Positions 43,963 through 55,603 of a stretch of 64,000 bases of DNA are shown piece after piece. The stretch is from Bacteroidales bacterium (GTDB lineage: Bacteria; Bacteroidota; Bacteroidia; Bacteroidales; UBA932): the NCBI GenBank assembly GCA_017471085.1, contig JAFUWW010000061.1, positions 19,991-83,990 of the forward strand. The letters are read 5' to 3'. The translations under genes were made by a program, and so were the position numbers. Position 1 is the stretch's first letter, and every line of letters starts with the position of its first letter. Below the pieces are notes generated by a model. It did no database searches and was not told where the DNA came from. It saw only the letters and a list, made by a program, of their open reading frames with translations.

Positions 43963-45936
43963 ATGCACGAACATCATCATACACACGAAGAAGAATGCGG
44001 GCACTGCCATGTCCACGGGCATGAGCATACCCACGAGCATGAACATCATCACGGCCATGAGCACCACCATCACCATCATGAGGAGGAAGGTGGCAACCGG
44101 ATGGTGAAAATCATCGTCGCGGCCGTGCTTCTGGCCGTTGCCGTCCTGATAGAAAAATACACCGACTGGGCTACTTGGCAGTATCTGCTGCTGTTCCTGG
44201 TCCCTTACCTGGTGGCAGGCTGGGATACGCTGAAAGAGGCGGCCGAAGGCCTGCTGCACGGGGAGGCGCTCAGCGAGGATTTCCTCATGAGCATCGCCAC
44301 CCTGGGCGCGCTGGGCATCGGTTTCATGCCCGGAGCCGAATCGCAGTTCCCGGAAGCCGTTTTCGTGATGCTGTTCTTCCAGGTGGGAGAATGGTTCGAG
44401 GAAAGGGCCGAAGGCAAAAGCCGCAAGTCCATCTCCCATCTGATGGACATCCGGCCCGATGCAGCCCGGGTGGAGCGGAACGGCGAACTGAGTATCGTCC
44501 ATCCGGACGACGTGACCCCCGGCGAGATTATCCTCATCCAGCCCGGAGAAAAAGTGCCGATGGACGGTATTGTCGTAGAAGGCGTCTCCAGCCTGGATAC
44601 CGTCGCCCTTACCGGTGAAAGCGTCCCCAGAAGCGTCCATGAGGGCGATGAGATCCTCTCCGGCTGCGTGAACGGAAGCGGTGTGCTGCGGGTGCGGACC
44701 ACCAAGGCGTTCGGCGAATCCACCGCCTCCAAAATCCTGGACCTGGTGGAAAATGCCGCCGAAAACAAGTCCCGGAGCGAGAGTTTCATTACCCGGTTCG
44801 CCAAGGTTTACACCCCTGTCGTTGTGGCGCTGGCCGTGCTGGTAGCCGTAGTGCCGGCCCTCGTCACCGGCGACTGGGCCACCTGGATCTACCGCGGCCT
44901 CCTGTTCCTGGTTGTCTCCTGCCCCTGCGCCCTGGTCATCTCCGTGCCGCTCACCTTCTTCGGCGGACTGGGCGGAGCTTCCCGCAAGGGAATCCTCATC
45001 AAGGGCTCCAATCTCATGGATAAGCTCGCCGGCATCAGGACCGTGGTTTTCGACAAGACCGGAACCCTGACCGAGGGCGTGTTTGAAGTAACCGCCGTAC
45101 ATCCGGAAGTAATTGACGAACAGGAGCTCCTGCATCTGGCCGCCCATGTGGAACGGCATTCCACGCACCCCATTGCCGTGGCTCTCAGAAACGCCTATTC
45201 CGACGAGCAGGACAGCTGCTCCGTGGGCGAGGTCGAAGAAACTGCCGGCCACGGCGTCATGGCCGTCGTGAACGGAAAGAAAGTGGCCGTCGGCAACAGC
45301 AAACTCATGGAAAAAGTGGGCGCCGCCTGGCGTCCCTGCCACCACGAAGGCACCATCGTCCATGTGGCCATTGACGGAACCTATGCCGGCCATATCGTCA
45401 TCTCCGACCGGATCAAGGCCGATGCGGCCGACAGTATCAGCGCTCTCAAGGCTGCCGGCGTGGCCAGGACCGTGATGCTCACCGGCGACCAGGAAAGCGT
45501 GGCGGCGGCGGTAGCATCGGCCCTCAAGGTGGACCAGTATCACGCACAGCTGCTGCCGGCCGACAAGGTGGCCCAGGTGGAACGCCTGCTGCCGGAAGGC
45601 ACCCTGGCTTTCGTGGGAGACGGCATCAACGACGCTCCCGTCCTTACCCGGGCCGATGTGGGCATCGCCATGGGCGCCCTGGGTTCGGACGCCGCCATCG
45701 AAGCCGCCGACGTGGTGCTGATGGACGACAAGCCCTCCAAGATTGCATCGGCCGTGCAGATTGCCCGCCGTACCCTGCGGATTGCGAAAGAGAACATCTG
45801 GTTCGCCATCGGGATTAAAGTGCTGGTGCTGGTGCTTGCCGCCCTGGGCGTCGCCTCCATGTGGATGGCCGTGTTTGCCGATGTGGGCGTGACGGTGCTG
45901 GCTGTGCTCAATGCCATGCGTGCCCTGAAGGCTTGA
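43963..45936 (+). CDS. Heavy-metal P1B-type ATPase with His-rich N-terminus (Zn/Cd type)
   Basis: 657 residues from ATG 43963. The first 39 residues hold 22 His plus two Cys, replacing the usual HMA ferredoxin-like metal-binding domain. The ATPase core is complete: CPC (Cys320-Cys322) in the transport helix, phosphorylation Asp364 in DKTGTLTEG, the HP locus in ERHSTHPIAVAL, and GDGINDAPVLTRADVG. CPC plus C-terminal AIGIKVLVLVLAALGVASMW match ZntA/CadA-type exporters of Zn2+, Cd2+ or Pb2+. It has its own promoter with a dyad operator. Confidence 0.93.
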   Translation: MHEHHHTHEEECGHCHVHGHEHTHEHEHHHGHEHHHHHHEEEGGNRMVKIIVAAVLLAVAVLIEKYTDWATWQYLLLFLVPYLVAGWDTLKEAAEGLLHGEALSEDFLMSIATLGALGIGFMPGAESQFPEAVFVMLFFQVGEWFEERAEGKSRKSISHLMDIRPDAARVERNGELSIVHPDDVTPGEIILIQPGEKVPMDGIVVEGVSSLDTVALTGESVPRSVHEGDEILSGCVNGSGVLRVRTTKAFGESTASKILDLVENAAENKSRSESFITRFAKVYTPVVVALAVLVAVVPALVTGDWATWIYRGLLFLVVSCPCALVISVPLTFFGGLGGASRKGILIKGSNLMDKLAGIRTVVFDKTGTLTEGVFEVTAVHPEVIDEQELLHLAAHVERHSTHPIAVALRNAYSDEQDSCSVGEVEETAGHGVMAVVNGKKVAVGNSKLMEKVGAAWRPCHHEGTIVHVAIDGTYAGHIVISDRIKADAADSISALKAAGVARTVMLTGDQESVAAAVASALKVDQYHAQLLPADKVAQVERLLPEGTLAFVGDGINDAPVLTRADVGIAMGALGSDAAIEAADVVLMDDKPSKIASAVQIARRTLRIAKENIWFAIGIKVLVLVLAALGVASMWMAVFADVGVTVLAVLNAMRALKA

Positions 45937-49059
<3,123 letters not shown>

Positions 49060-49071
49060 ATTCCTGCCGCT

Positions 49072-49764
49072 ATGAAAAAGAACCTTTACTTTGTGCCGGC
49101 CGCATTCTTTGCCGTCGCCTGCCTGCTGAACTGGGCCGGAAGAATCTGGGCTCCCGCCCTGGCATCGGCCGTAAAGCCGTCCCTGCTTCCGCTGCTGGCC
49201 GCTTCCGTGCTGGCTTATGCCGTGGAACATCCCCTGGACAGGAAATCGCTGCTTCTGCTGATAACGGCCGAACTGTGTGGCTTCGCGGGCGACACCTTCC
49301 TGCTCAGCGACGCGTTCGCCCTGTTTGCGGGCGGCATCGGCGCCTTCCTCATCGGCCATGTTTTCTATATGTACCTTTTCGGGTCGCGTTCCTGGAAGGG
49401 AATGGGCTGGAAAGGCTGGACGGCCGGCATCCTGGGCGTCCTGGTGCTGGTTTTCCTGCTTGTCAAGGTGCTGAAAGTGGAGGGGGCGCTCCTGGCTCCC
49501 ATGGCCGTGTACGGTTTTGTGCTGCTGATGCTGAGTTTCTGCGCACTGTGCGGAGTCATCCGCTGCGGGGAAAGCCGTTCCACTTGGTGGATCATCCTCT
49601 GCGGCGCCCTCCTTTTTGCGTTTTCGGATTCGCTCATCGCGGCCGGCACCTTCGGCGTGGTCAGCTTTGAACTGCGGGAATTCGTGATCATGTTTACCTA
49701 CCTGATTGCCCAGAGCCTGCTGGCCTGGGGCGCCGTCCGGCTGGCATCCTCCGAAAGGTCATAG
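49072..49764 (+). CDS. YhhN/TMEM86-family membrane protein (putative lysoplasmalogenase)
   Basis: 230 residues, about eight hydrophobic helices. Family residues: KPSLLPLL in the first third, CGFAGDTFLL, GHVFYMY and GALLFAFSDSLIA. Animal TMEM86B and some bacterial homologues hydrolyse lysoplasmalogens; the activity here is inferred, though plasmalogens do occur in anaerobes. It lies 12 nt after GH97 and 3 nt before rsmE on the same strand. Confidence 0.85.
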   Translation: MKKNLYFVPAAFFAVACLLNWAGRIWAPALASAVKPSLLPLLAASVLAYAVEHPLDRKSLLLLITAELCGFAGDTFLLSDAFALFAGGIGAFLIGHVFYMYLFGSRSWKGMGWKGWTAGILGVLVLVFLLVKVLKVEGALLAPMAVYGFVLLMLSFCALCGVIRCGESRSTWWIILCGALLFAFSDSLIAAGTFGVVSFELREFVIMFTYLIAQSLLAWGAVRLASSERS

Positions 49765-49767
49765 CCG

Positions 49768-50496
49768 ATGGAACTGTTCTATGCATATGAAGCGGGACCG
49801 GCCGTCTGCCGCCTGGATGCCGAAGAAAGCGCGCACTGCGTGCGGGTGCTCCGGCACAGGACGGGGGATCTCATCCATGTCATCGACGGAGAAGGGACGA
49901 TGTATGTCTGCCGCCTCACGGACGACAATCCCAAAGGAGCCGAAGCGGCTGTCGTTGAACGGCATCCGGATTGGAATGCCCGGCCTTACCGGCTCACGGT
50001 AGGCTGCTGCCCCACCAAGAACAATGAACGGTTCGAATGGTTCGTGGAAAAGGCCACCGAAGTGGGCGTAGACAGGATTGTGCCCCTGATCGGCGACCGT
50101 TCCGAGCGCAAGGTGTACAAGGCCGACCGGGCCCGCCGCATCGCCCTTTCCGCCACCAAGCAGTCGTTGAAAGCCGGTATCCCGGAAATTGCCGAACCGC
50201 TTGCCGTGCGGCGGTTCCTGCAGGAGCCCCCCGGCGGTGACCGGGCATCTCTCCGGCTCATCGCCTACTGTTTCGAAGACGAGTCTCACCCCCGTATCAG
50301 CGTCAAAGAAGCGCTGGCGCAGTACCGGGGCGCCGATATCACGGTCCTCATCGGCCCGGAAGGGGATTTCTCTCCGGAAGAAGCGCGCCTGGCCGTGGAA
50401 AACGGCTATATTCCCGTCCATCTGGGGAATTCCCGGCTTCGCACGGAAACCGCCGCCCTCACTGCCGTGGAGGCCGTCTATCTTCACTGTATGTAA
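49768..50496 (+). CDS. rsmE: 16S rRNA m3U1498 methyltransferase
   Basis: A 242-residue SPOUT-class methyltransferase. N-terminal PUA-like domain (SAHCVRVLRHRTGDLIHVID), then the knot with KNNERFEWFVEKATEVGVD, IGDRSERK, IGPEGDFSPEEA and the SAM-binding end HLGNSRLRTETAALTAVEAV. It methylates U1498 in the 16S decoding region. The stop is 6 nt from the convergent tsaC stop. Confidence 0.96.
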   Translation: MELFYAYEAGPAVCRLDAEESAHCVRVLRHRTGDLIHVIDGEGTMYVCRLTDDNPKGAEAAVVERHPDWNARPYRLTVGCCPTKNNERFEWFVEKATEVGVDRIVPLIGDRSERKVYKADRARRIALSATKQSLKAGIPEIAEPLAVRRFLQEPPGGDRASLRLIAYCFEDESHPRISVKEALAQYRGADITVLIGPEGDFSPEEARLAVENGYIPVHLGNSRLRTETAALTAVEAVYLHCM

Positions 50497-50502
50497 AGCC
50501 GC

Positions 50503-51105
50503 TTACTTCCGGATAATTTCAATCTCGCCCCGCAGGCCTACTTTCAGGATCTGTGAGGCTTTTCCGGTGGACTGGGTGTCTACGGAAGGGGGAACGACAA
50601 AGTCCACAGCCTCTTTGATGGCCGGGTCGATTTCCGTAAAACGCCCGGGCGTGGGCTCGCCGGAGATATTGGCCGATGTGCTCACGATGGGCCTTCCTAA
50701 CTTGTAAACCAGGTTCTTGCACCAGTCCATCAGGGGAATGCGGATGCCCACCGTTCCGTCGGCGGCCACCGTGTTCCAGGCCAGGTGCCAGCGGTCGCCT
50801 TTCTCACCTTCCACCCCGCAGAGCGCCTCCGGATAGATGATGGTCATGGGGGCGTCGTTCACTTCCACCAGGTCGATGGCGATGGAAGGGATTTCCCGTA
50901 CGTACTTTGCCACCATGTCCAGGTCGGAGGCGAGCAGAACCAGCGATTTTGAATCGGCCCGGTGCTTGATTTCGAAGATTCTGGCCACGGCTTCGGGGTT
51001 GGTGGCGTCGCAGCCGATGCCCCAGACGGTGTCGGTAGGGTAGAGGATGGTGCCGCCCTCACGCAGGGTGCGCAGGGCTTCAGCGAAGATTTCTTCCGGT
51101 TTCAT
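50503..51105 (-). CDS. tsaC: L-threonylcarbamoyladenylate synthase (Sua5/YrdC/TsaC)
   Basis: 200 residues from ATG 51105. YrdC-fold motifs: GGTILYPTDTVWGIGCDAT (nucleotide site), KHRADSKSLVLLA and GRPIVSTSANISGEP. It makes threonylcarbamoyl-AMP from threonine, bicarbonate and ATP, the first step of t6A; TsaE acts in the second step. Its start overlaps the end of the upstream EEP gene by 26 nt, as the last gene of the minus-strand operon beginning at 54948. Confidence 0.95.
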   Translation of the reverse strand: MKPEEIFAEALRTLREGGTILYPTDTVWGIGCDATNPEAVARIFEIKHRADSKSLVLLASDLDMVAKYVREIPSIAIDLVEVNDAPMTIIYPEALCGVEGEKGDRWHLAWNTVAADGTVGIRIPLMDWCKNLVYKLGRPIVSTSANISGEPTPGRFTEIDPAIKEAVDFVVPPSVDTQSTGKASQILKVGLRGEIEIIRK

Positions 51106-52165
51106 AGTAGGTTGCAATCACGGGATAATGGTCGGAGTATTTTACTTTGTCCACCTTGTGGGAGACGGCCTTCAGGTCCTGCGGGTACAGGATGTAGTCG
51201 ATGCGCAGGAGGGGCCAGAGGCTGCGGTAGGTGGCGCCGAAGCCCTTGCCGGCCTCCACAAAGGAGTCCTTTCTTCCCCTGGAAAGACGGAAACAGGTGT
51301 AACTCAGCGGGTTGTCGTTAAAGTCGCCCAGCACGGCGGAGCGCACCGGGGCGGCATCGACCTCTTTCAGCACCTCGGCCACCTGCTTGGGGCGCTCGTT
51401 GATGGAGCGGCGCATCTTCTGCTCCGTCTCTTCCACGATGCCTTCCTCGCCCGCTTTCTTCACCAGGCCGGAGAGCGAGATGTTGTAGCTCTCGAAATGG
51501 CAGTTGAAAAGCCGGATGGTGGTGCTGTCCAGGCGCACGTCGGTCCAGAGGGCCATGTTGGTGGATTTTTCGAAGTCGATCTTGCCTTTCGCCGTCACCT
51601 TCCGGCGGCTCAGGGTCACGTTGCCGAACTGCCCTTCCTTGCCGGTGAGCACGTAGTAATCGGCCTCATAGCCGGGAAAATGCTTCCTGAGCCACGGGCC
51701 GATGCCGGTCTTCGCCGGCAGGTAGAATTCCTGCAGGCAGATGATGTCCGCGCCGGTTTTGCGGAGGTAGGCGCTCACCGTGTCGGCCAGGGCGAGGCGG
51801 TCTTCCGGATGGTCTCCATGGGCGAACAGGCCCACGTTGTAGCTGACCACTTTCAGGCTGGCCGGTGTTTCGTCGGAGGGTCCCTTGAACTGATAGTACT
51901 TCCCGAAAAGGAAGAGGGAAGGGAGGAGCATCACCAGCAGCAGGCCTCTCATCCGGGAACGGCGGAAAACGGACCAGATGAACAGGATGAGCATGATCAC
52001 CAGCACCGGGAAGTACAGCAGGCCGAAAAGGGTGAAAAACCACGCTTTTGCGGGGTCTACGACGACGGAAAGGTAACTCAGGAGCAGCAGTCCCGAGAAA
52101 AGCAGTGACACCGTTCCGAACGAGAGCCGGGACAGCCAGTGCCTCTTTTTCCTTTCAGCAGCCAT
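51080..52165 (-). CDS. Membrane-anchored endonuclease/exonuclease/phosphatase-family hydrolase
   Basis: 361 residues. Three hydrophobic helices in the first 100 residues anchor it; the remainder is an EEP domain with SLKVVSYNVGLF, IICLQEFYLP (metal Glu), SAVLGDFNDNPLSY and a C-terminal SDHYPVIATY (catalytic Asp-His). The active site is intact. Substrates of such membrane EEP proteins (phospholipid, nucleic acid or other phosphoester) are unknown. It abuts the rhomboid stop without a gap and overlaps tsaC. Confidence 0.9.
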   Translation of the reverse strand: MAAERKKRHWLSRLSFGTVSLLFSGLLLLSYLSVVVDPAKAWFFTLFGLLYFPVLVIMLILFIWSVFRRSRMRGLLLVMLLPSLFLFGKYYQFKGPSDETPASLKVVSYNVGLFAHGDHPEDRLALADTVSAYLRKTGADIICLQEFYLPAKTGIGPWLRKHFPGYEADYYVLTGKEGQFGNVTLSRRKVTAKGKIDFEKSTNMALWTDVRLDSTTIRLFNCHFESYNISLSGLVKKAGEEGIVEETEQKMRRSINERPKQVAEVLKEVDAAPVRSAVLGDFNDNPLSYTCFRLSRGRKDSFVEAGKGFGATYRSLWPLLRIDYILYPQDLKAVSHKVDKVKYSDHYPVIATYYETGRNLR

Positions 52166-52807
52166 TTACCGGTAGAGTTTGCCTGTCTTGCGCCAGTATT
52201 TGATGAGGAGGAAGCCGAACAGGGCGCCGCCCAGATGGGCGAAGTGCGCGATGCCCAGCCGCGTGCCCGTAATGCCTGTGACCAGTTCAATGCCGATGAA
52301 AATGATCACCCACCATTTGGCGTCCAGCGTGATGGGCGGGAAGATGAGGGTGAGTCTGGCGCAGGGATAAATCATGGCGAAGGCCACCAGCACACCGTAG
52401 ATGGCACCGGAAGCCCCGACCATCGGCGTGTACATGGCCGATGCCAGGTCTCCGCCCAGATAAGTGACTTCCAGCCACTCCACGGCCGTATGCAGCGCCA
52501 CGGCCCCCAGGCCGGTTATGAAATAGAAATACAGGAATTTACGGGTTCCCAGCGCGCGTTCCACCACCATGCCGAACATCACCAGCGAATACATGTTGAA
52601 GATAATGTGGAACCAGCCGCCGTGCATGAACATGTGGGTGACGGGCTGCCACCAGCGGAAAAACGGGGATGCCGGGTAGAACATGGCGAACGTTCCCAGC
52701 ATGAAGTCCTGGTTGATGAGTGTGGCCAAAAACATGATTACGTTCACAATCAGGAGGTTCCGGGTGACGACGGGGATATTGCTAAGAAAAGAGGGTCTTC
52801 CGTTCAT
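52166..52807 (-). CDS. Rhomboid-family intramembrane serine protease
   Basis: 213 residues from ATG 52807, one nucleotide after the mutL stop; an in-frame TTG at 52825 is disregarded. Six hydrophobic segments. The catalytic serine is in GASGAIYG and the histidine in the last helix (GIAHFAHLGGALFGF), with an oxyanion HxxxN-type helix (THMFMHGGWFHIIFNMYSL). Rhomboids cleave transmembrane helices of single-pass proteins; the client is unknown. It sits in a mutL-tsaC housekeeping operon. Confidence 0.94.
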   Translation of the reverse strand: MNGRPSFLSNIPVVTRNLLIVNVIMFLATLINQDFMLGTFAMFYPASPFFRWWQPVTHMFMHGGWFHIIFNMYSLVMFGMVVERALGTRKFLYFYFITGLGAVALHTAVEWLEVTYLGGDLASAMYTPMVGASGAIYGVLVAFAMIYPCARLTLIFPPITLDAKWWVIIFIGIELVTGITGTRLGIAHFAHLGGALFGFLLIKYWRKTGKLYR

Positions 52808-52808
52808 A

Positions 52809-54605
52809 TCAGAATCGTTTTTCAAGTTCCTCCACCGGGACGATGGCGATGATGCGCCGGCCGGCGGCGGTGAATTCGGGGTTCTGGCGCTGCAGCAGGG
52901 CGTCCACCAGCCGCTGGGCTTCCAGCGGGGAGGTGAGTTTTTCGGCTTCCGAAGCCCCCAGGAGGGCGAATTTCTGCGCCAGGGACTGCTCCATCACGCC
53001 CGGCAGGGAGGTGTGGTCGTCCTTCAGGATGAGGAGGAGGTCCCCCACCATGGTCTCCACCTTTCCGGGAGCGGCGGCGAACCCTTCCGGCACACCGTTT
53101 ACCACCACGGAATCGTTGCCGGACGGGTCGATGTCGAAGCCCAGCTGCTTCAGCAGCACGGCGTGCTCTTCAAACAGCAGCCTTCCTTCTACGCCCACCG
53201 CCACCTGGACGGGGAACAGGGCCTGCTGCGAAAGATGGACGTCGTCTGTAAGAGCCCGGAGGAAACGGTCGTAGAGGATGCGTTCGCGGGCCCGCCGTAC
53301 ATGCACGATCATGAGCCCCGAAGCACTCTGGGTGAGGATATACCGGCCTTGGACCACCAGCACCTGGGCGGTAGGAAGGGTCCGGTCCTCGAACAGGGCG
53401 CCGTAGTTCTGGCTCTTGTCGATGTATTGGGACACGCCCCCGGTCCGGCCGCGGGTGGCGGTTCCCTCCCCGTCATCGCCGGTCATCTCCAGGAACGGGT
53501 CGTATCCCGGGTCCAGTCCCACGGAGGGGATGCTGGAAGGGCGGTACTCCTCGAAGCGGGTGCCCATTACGGGGATGTCCCGGGCTTCGGGATTGTCGAA
53601 CTCCAGCGACCCGGCCACGCTGCTTCGGCCCATGGCTTCCTTGATGGCGGCCAGCAGCGTCTGGAACAGCATCTGGTCTTCCTCGAACTTGATTTCCGTC
53701 TTGGTGGGATGGATGTTTACGTCGATGGTGGAAGGGTCTACTTCCAGGTAGATGAAATAGGAGGGTGTGGTGCCTTCCGGAATCAGGTTTTCATAGGCCT
53801 TGAGCACGGCCTTGTGCAGGTAGGGGCTGCGGAAATAGCGTCCGTTCACGAAGAGGAACTGGTTTCCCACGGTTTTGCGGGCGCTCTCCGGCCTTCCCAC
53901 GAAGCCCTTTACGGAGGCGATGGTGGTATCGGCCGAAATGTCCACGATGTCGCCGGTGACGGCGGGCCCCAGCATGTCCTGGATCCTGAATTTCAGGGAT
54001 TTGGCCGGTTTGAGCACGTGAATGTCGCGGCCGTTGTGCGTCAGGGAGAAGGAAAGGTCCGGCCGGGTGAGGGCCACCCTCTGGAACTCTTCCACGATGT
54101 GGCGGAGTTCCACGGTGTCGGATTTCAGGAATTTGCGTCTGGCGGGGATGTTGTAAAAGAGATTCCGTACCGCGAAGTTGCTGCCGGCGGGGCAGTTTAC
54201 TTCCTTGGTGCCGGTATGCTCGGAGCCGGAAAGGGTGACTTCCACGCCCAGGTCGGCATCGGCCTGACGGGTGCGGAGGGTGACTTCCGAGACGGCGGCG
54301 ATGGAGGCGAGGGCTTCTCCCCTGAACCCGAAGGTGAGGATGTGATGCAGGTCTTCGGCCGATGACAGCTTGGAGGTGGCGTGGCGCTCGAAGCACAGCA
54401 CCGCATCGTCCGGCGACATGCCCGATCCGTTGTCGATGACCTGGATGAGCGTGCGGCCGGCATCGGTGACAATCACCTTCACATCCGATGCGCCGGCATC
54501 CACCGCATTCTCCATCAGTTCCTTCACCACGGAAGCCGGTCTCTGGACCACTTCTCCCGCGGCGATCATGTCGGCGATATTTCTGGGAAGAATCTTCAGT
54601 TCCAT
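52809..54605 (-). CDS. mutL: DNA mismatch repair protein MutL
   Basis: 598 residues from ATG 54605. The N-terminal GHKL ATPase is intact: ELMENAVDAG, QVIDNGSGM, FGFRGEALASIAAV, RNLFYNIPARRKFL. The C-terminal region keeps the fold, but the place of the endonuclease motif DQHAxxERI reads VHVRRARERI, losing the Asp, Gln and His. MutL couples MutS mismatch binding to repair. Without the nicking motif it may depend on another nuclease. First-position gene is the small membrane protein 31 nt upstream; rhomboid follows directly. Confidence 0.96.
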   Translation of the reverse strand: MELKILPRNIADMIAAGEVVQRPASVVKELMENAVDAGASDVKVIVTDAGRTLIQVIDNGSGMSPDDAVLCFERHATSKLSSAEDLHHILTFGFRGEALASIAAVSEVTLRTRQADADLGVEVTLSGSEHTGTKEVNCPAGSNFAVRNLFYNIPARRKFLKSDTVELRHIVEEFQRVALTRPDLSFSLTHNGRDIHVLKPAKSLKFRIQDMLGPAVTGDIVDISADTTIASVKGFVGRPESARKTVGNQFLFVNGRYFRSPYLHKAVLKAYENLIPEGTTPSYFIYLEVDPSTIDVNIHPTKTEIKFEEDQMLFQTLLAAIKEAMGRSSVAGSLEFDNPEARDIPVMGTRFEEYRPSSIPSVGLDPGYDPFLEMTGDDGEGTATRGRTGGVSQYIDKSQNYGALFEDRTLPTAQVLVVQGRYILTQSASGLMIVHVRRARERILYDRFLRALTDDVHLSQQALFPVQVAVGVEGRLLFEEHAVLLKQLGFDIDPSGNDSVVVNGVPEGFAAAPGKVETMVGDLLLILKDDHTSLPGVMEQSLAQKFALLGASEAEKLTSPLEAQRLVDALLQRQNPEFTAAGRRIIAIVPVEELEKRF

Positions 54606-54614
54606 CTTTTCGTC

Positions 54615-54635
54615 ATGCCCGGCCTGACCGGGCAT
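54615..54635. repeat. Palindromic hairpin ATGCCCGG-CCTGA-CCGGGCAT
   Basis: An 8-bp perfect stem with 5-nt loop in the 31-nt gap before mutL. The core GTCATGCCCGG..CCGGGCATC looks like a dispersed intergenic palindrome; a second copy in this window was not found. Confidence 0.5.
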
Positions 54636-54636
54636 C

Positions 54637-54948
54637 TTACAGCATCTCAAAGAATTTGGCCATGTAAATGAGCACCACCACGATCAGGATGAGCGTGACG
54701 ATGGTGATGATGGTATGGGCCGTGTTCATGGAGGAACGGGTCTTCTGGTAGTTGCCGTTGCGGAAGGCTCCGCGGAGGCTGCTTCCGGGCACATATTCGC
54801 CTTTCTTCCGGGCTTCCTCGTTGGTGCCGTCCACCTCTCCGAACATCTGGCGGCGTTTTTCTTCCTCCGGGTCGTAATACCGGGGCTTGTAATTGAACAC
54901 CCTGTGTTCCTGGTTTCCGAAGAAACCGAAATTGAATAGACTGGCCAT
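54637..54948 (-). CDS. Small membrane protein of unknown function
   Basis: 103 residues from ATG 54948. An N-terminal aromatic, basic part (FNYKPRYYDPEEEKRRQMFG) and one C-terminal TM helix (IITIVTLILIVVVLIYMAKF), so a tail-anchored type. No known family. It heads the operon with mutL, and its promoter (54972-55002) interlocks with that of ispF. Confidence 0.75.
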   Translation of the reverse strand: MASLFNFGFFGNQEHRVFNYKPRYYDPEEEKRRQMFGEVDGTNEEARKKGEYVPGSSLRGAFRNGNYQKTRSSMNTAHTIITIVTLILIVVVLIYMAKFFEML

Positions 54949-54971
54949 GACGCAAAATTCTTTGTAACCTA

Positions 54972-55002
54972 CAAAAGTACCATTTTTTTGGTATCTTTGC
55001 AA
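54972..55002 (-). promoter_or_regulatory. Promoter of the small membrane protein-mutL operon
   Basis: Minus-strand -7 TACTTTTG (54979-54972), -33 TTG (55002-55000), spacer exactly 20 nt. The ispF -7 box TATCTTTG (54992-54999, plus strand) lies within this spacer. Confidence 0.7.
54992..54999 (+). promoter_or_regulatory. -7 box of the ispF promoter
   Basis: TATCTTTG, 16 nt before ATG 55016. No TTG with normal spacing upstream. Confidence 0.55.
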
Positions 55003-55015
55003 AAACAGGACTACT

Positions 55016-55495
55016 ATGGATATTCGTATCGGAAATGGTTATGACGTACACGCTCTGGCTCCCGGGCTTCCCATGTGGCTGGGCGGGGTGCAGATTCCTT
55101 CGGAAACGGGTTTCGTGGCCCATTCGGACGGCGACGTGGCCATCCACGCCCTGTGTGACGCCCTCCTGGGCGCCCTGGCGCTGGGCGACATCGGCCATCT
55201 GTTTCCGGACACCAGCGACGAGTGGAAGGGCGTGGACAGCAAACTGCTGCTGCAGAAAGTGGTGGCGCTGGTCCATGAGAAGGGCTACCGGGTGGGCAAT
55301 GCCGACATCACCATCGCCCTGCAGCGTCCCAAACTGGCCCCGCATATCGGCGCCATGCGGGAAACCCTGGCCCCGATCCTGGGTGTAGCGCCGGAGCGGG
55401 TGTCCGTGAAGGCTACCACCACCGAGCGGCTGGGCTTTGTGGGCCGCTGCGAAGGCTGCGAGGTCTGGGCCAGCGCACTGCTCCTTCAATCATAA
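55016..55495 (+). CDS. ispF: 2-C-methyl-D-erythritol 2,4-cyclodiphosphate synthase
   Basis: A 159-residue MEP-pathway enzyme that cyclises CDP-ME-2-phosphate, the product of IspE. Metal ligands are in GYDVHAL (Asp, His) and VAHSDGDVAIHAL (His); the family marks ALALGDIGHLFPDT and ATTTERLGFVGR are present. Divergent from the mutL operon through interlocked promoters. Confidence 0.97.
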   Translation: MDIRIGNGYDVHALAPGLPMWLGGVQIPSETGFVAHSDGDVAIHALCDALLGALALGDIGHLFPDTSDEWKGVDSKLLLQKVVALVHEKGYRVGNADITIALQRPKLAPHIGAMRETLAPILGVAPERVSVKATTTERLGFVGRCEGCEVWASALLLQS

Positions 55496-55525
55496 TGATT
55501 TATTATAAATTTTTTTAAAAATTCT

Positions 55526-55555
55526 TTGATAAGCGGAAAATATGCCGTACATTTG
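55526..55555 (+). promoter_or_regulatory. Promoter of the small Ala/Glu-rich lipoprotein
   Basis: TTG at 55526-55528, -7 TACATTTG at 55548-55555, spacer 19 nt, leader about 45 nt in an AT-rich stretch. Confidence 0.65.
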
Positions 55556-55603
55556 CCCCCGAAAAGGTTAGAGAGTATAAGTGTATTCTTAAATTTAACT
55601 ATT

